Source: Pseudomonas sp. R5(2019) (lineage in GTDB: Bacteria > Pseudomonadota > Gammaproteobacteria > Pseudomonadales > Pseudomonadaceae). Taken from it: a DNA stretch of 64,000 bases. Below the pieces are notes generated by a model. The model searched no databases, had not been told where the DNA came from, and worked only from the letters and a program-made list of their open reading frames with translations. This document shows positions 62,759 to 64,000 of the stretch, piece after piece. The stretch lies in assembly GCF_009905435.1 (NCBI RefSeq), contig NZ_JAAAMT010000019.1:29532-93531 (forward strand). The letters are read 5' to 3'. The stretch's first letter is position 1, and each line of letters begins with the position of its first letter. Both the position numbers and the translations under genes were made by a program.

Positions 62759-63704
62759 CACGCAACCTCAAACTGAGCTCTCCACCACTGAAGTGCTTTT
62801 CAACGTTTCCTACCTGCAGTCGCAAGGCGCCCTGCTGGTCAATCCCGAGCACAACACCATCAACTTGCTGCGCACCTGCGATCAGAGAGACTTGCCGCCC
62901 CTGCCACAAATGACAACGCTCCCACTCCGGCTGAATAGCTGCAAAGCCTGAGTCGCGATGCCGCGCCAGATACGCCTGCAGTTTGGCATTCAATAGGCCG
63001 ACCAGAAGATTTCGATCCACAGACCTACCAGTCTCCAACTGGATCGATGTCCAATCTTGATCAACCTCATCGGCCGTACGCATATTGGCGTTTATGCCAA
63101 CGCCGAGAACCACATGACACACATCCGCCGGATCACCAACAAGCTCAAGCAGTATCCCTGCGATCTTGCGTTTACCGACCAACACATCATTTGGCCATTT
63201 TAATCCAGCTTCGGCTATACCGAGCTCTCGCAAGGCCTGCAATACCGCAAGACCCACAACCAGACTCAACCCTTCCAGCTGTCGCATTCCGCCATCTATA
63301 CGCAATACCAGGCTGTAGTAGAGGTTTTCGCCAAACGGGCTGACCCACTTGCGCCCTCGACGACCACGGCCAGCCGTCTGCCGTTCAGCCAGCACCATAA
63401 ATGGCGCCGGTTGCCCACGCTCAATCGCACGAAGCGCTTCTGCGTTCGTGGAATCAATAGAGTCGAATACCATCGCCGACCAGGAAGCCGAATCTCTGGA
63501 AGCAATGAGCTGCTCATCCAGCAGTACTAATGGTGCAGCCAATTGATAGCCACGGCCGCGCACCTTGTGGATTTTCAGGTTCAGCTCGGTTTCCAGGTGT
63601 TGCAACTGCTTCCACACCGCGCTGCGGCTAATACCCAGGGCGACACCAAGTGCCTGGCCGGAATGAAAGCGGCCATCCTTGAGGAGTTTCAACAACGTCA
63701 GCAT
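62748..63704 (-). CDS. birA: Biotin-protein ligase/biotin operon repressor BirA
   Basis: 318 residues. The N-terminal winged HTH (about 1-60, [19 protein letters not shown]), catalytic domain with GRGRRGR (112-118) and [18 protein letters not shown] (biotin/ATP-binding Lys), and the C-terminal SH3-like domain are present. It biotinylates AccB and, through its HTH, represses biotin genes. Its 3' end overlaps coaX by 11 bp. Confidence 0.95.
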   Translation of the reverse strand: MLTLLKLLKDGRFHSGQALGVALGISRSAVWKQLQHLETELNLKIHKVRGRGYQLAAPLVLLDEQLIASRDSASWSAMVFDSIDSTNAEALRAIERGQPAPFMVLAERQTAGRGRRGRKWVSPFGENLYYSLVLRIDGGMRQLEGLSLVVGLAVLQALRELGIAEAGLKWPNDVLVGKRKIAGILLELVGDPADVCHVVLGVGINANMRTADEVDQDWTSIQLETGRSVDRNLLVGLLNAKLQAYLARHRDSGFAAIQPEWERCHLWQGRQVSLIAGAQQVDGVVLGIDQQGALRLQVGNVEKHFSGGELSLRLRDDS

Positions 63705-63840
63705 GCGAGCCTCGCATCACAATGAGGGAGGCATAATAGCCATGCAGTGAGCTGTTGCATAGAAAACCCCGGCAGCCAGGAACACAGCAAAGCAGCGGAA
63801 GCGCTGAGATACGACCGCCGAATTTATTCGGGAAAAGACA

Positions 63841-63872
63841 AAACCCCTACCTGCGTACGCAGATAGGGGTTT
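63841..63872 (-). terminator. Terminator of the rRNA operon
   Basis: AAACCCCTACCTGCG (63841-63855) pairs with GCAGATAGGGGTTT (63859-63872, one wobble). The minus strand continues TTTTGTCTTTTCC. It follows the 5S rRNA by about 10 bp. Confidence 0.88.
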
Positions 63873-63882
63873 CGGAATTTAA

Positions 63883-64000
63883 TCTTGACGATGACCTACT
63901 CTCACATGGGGAAACCCCACACTACCATCGGCGATGCATCGTTTCACTGCTGAGTTCGGGATGGGATCAGGTGGTTCCAATGCTCTATGGTCGTCAAGAA
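63883..64000 (-). rRNA. 5S ribosomal RNA (5' end near the window edge)
   Basis: The minus strand carries the standard Pseudomonas 5S sequence, including AGAGCATTGGAACCACCTGA, CCATCCCGAACTCAGCAGTG, AAACGATGCATCGCCGATGG and GAGAGTAGGTCATCGTCAAG. The mature 5' end is probably at about 63998, just inside the window. It marks the distal end of an rrn operon coming from the right. Confidence 0.93.

Overview
The window is a chromosomal segment of a Pseudomonas, most likely of the P. fluorescens lineage. The basis is gene order, high GC with Pseudomonas codon use, several REP/REPIN palindromes of the type common in P. fluorescens-group genomes, and product lengths matching Pseudomonas orthologues. 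The left end follows the gene order I recall for PAO1 PA4061-PA4069. The right half (22.2-64 kb) follows the order ssb, MFS, uvrA, bfrA/ftnA, katA, ribosomal superoperon, rpoBC, secE/tuf/tRNAs, coaX, birA, rRNA. The 15 kb between these two blocks is lineage-specific metabolic and accessory DNA.

Layout: 1-233, the end of a thioredoxin-like chaperone gene. 352-3920, a small hypothetical gene and a four-gene putative zinc-responsive operon (His-rich DUF2796 protein, ABC ATPase, FtsX-like permease, DUF3299 protein). 3934-4759, oprG behind a strong Anr/FNR-type promoter. 4810-6616, two SDR-like genes. 6712-6965, a nested REP palindrome. 6971-12086 (minus strand), a putative hydroxy-acid catabolic cluster: MFS transporter, gamma-carbonic-anhydrase-like protein, class III CoA-transferase, HMG-CoA-lyase-family lyase, LysR regulator. 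12086-19517, the glycolate system, with glcC divergent from glcDEFG-glcB and two identical GlcC-like operator palindromes between them. 19557-22140, a REPIN, a structured leader before a DUF3077 gene, and a TSUP transporter/hydrolase pair. 22211-29245, ssb, an MFS efflux gene, uvrA, bfrA (heme-ligand Met missing) and katA.

From 29421 to 59675 nearly everything is on the minus strand. In transcription order (right to left) it runs tRNA-Tyr/Gly/Thr, tuf copy 2, tRNA-Trp, secE-nusG, rplKA, rplJL, rpoBC, rpsLG-fusA-tuf copy 1, the S10 operon, the spc operon and the alpha operon ending in rplQ. Promoters with near-consensus boxes are visible before rpsL, rpsJ, rpsM and the tRNA cluster. Hairpins that look like terminators or attenuators lie after rplL, after nusG, between rpsN and rpsH, after rpmJ and between tRNA-Thr and tuf. 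Beyond the tRNAs come a SPOR-like gene, coaX, birA, and a 5S rRNA with its terminator, which marks the end of an rrn operon entering from the right edge.

I see no CRISPR array, phage, transposase or recognisable defence system. The least explained items are the CoA-transferase/lyase cluster coupled to glcC, the structured leader with an overlapping small ORF before the DUF3077 gene, the nested REPIN, and the tandem hairpins inside the spc operon.
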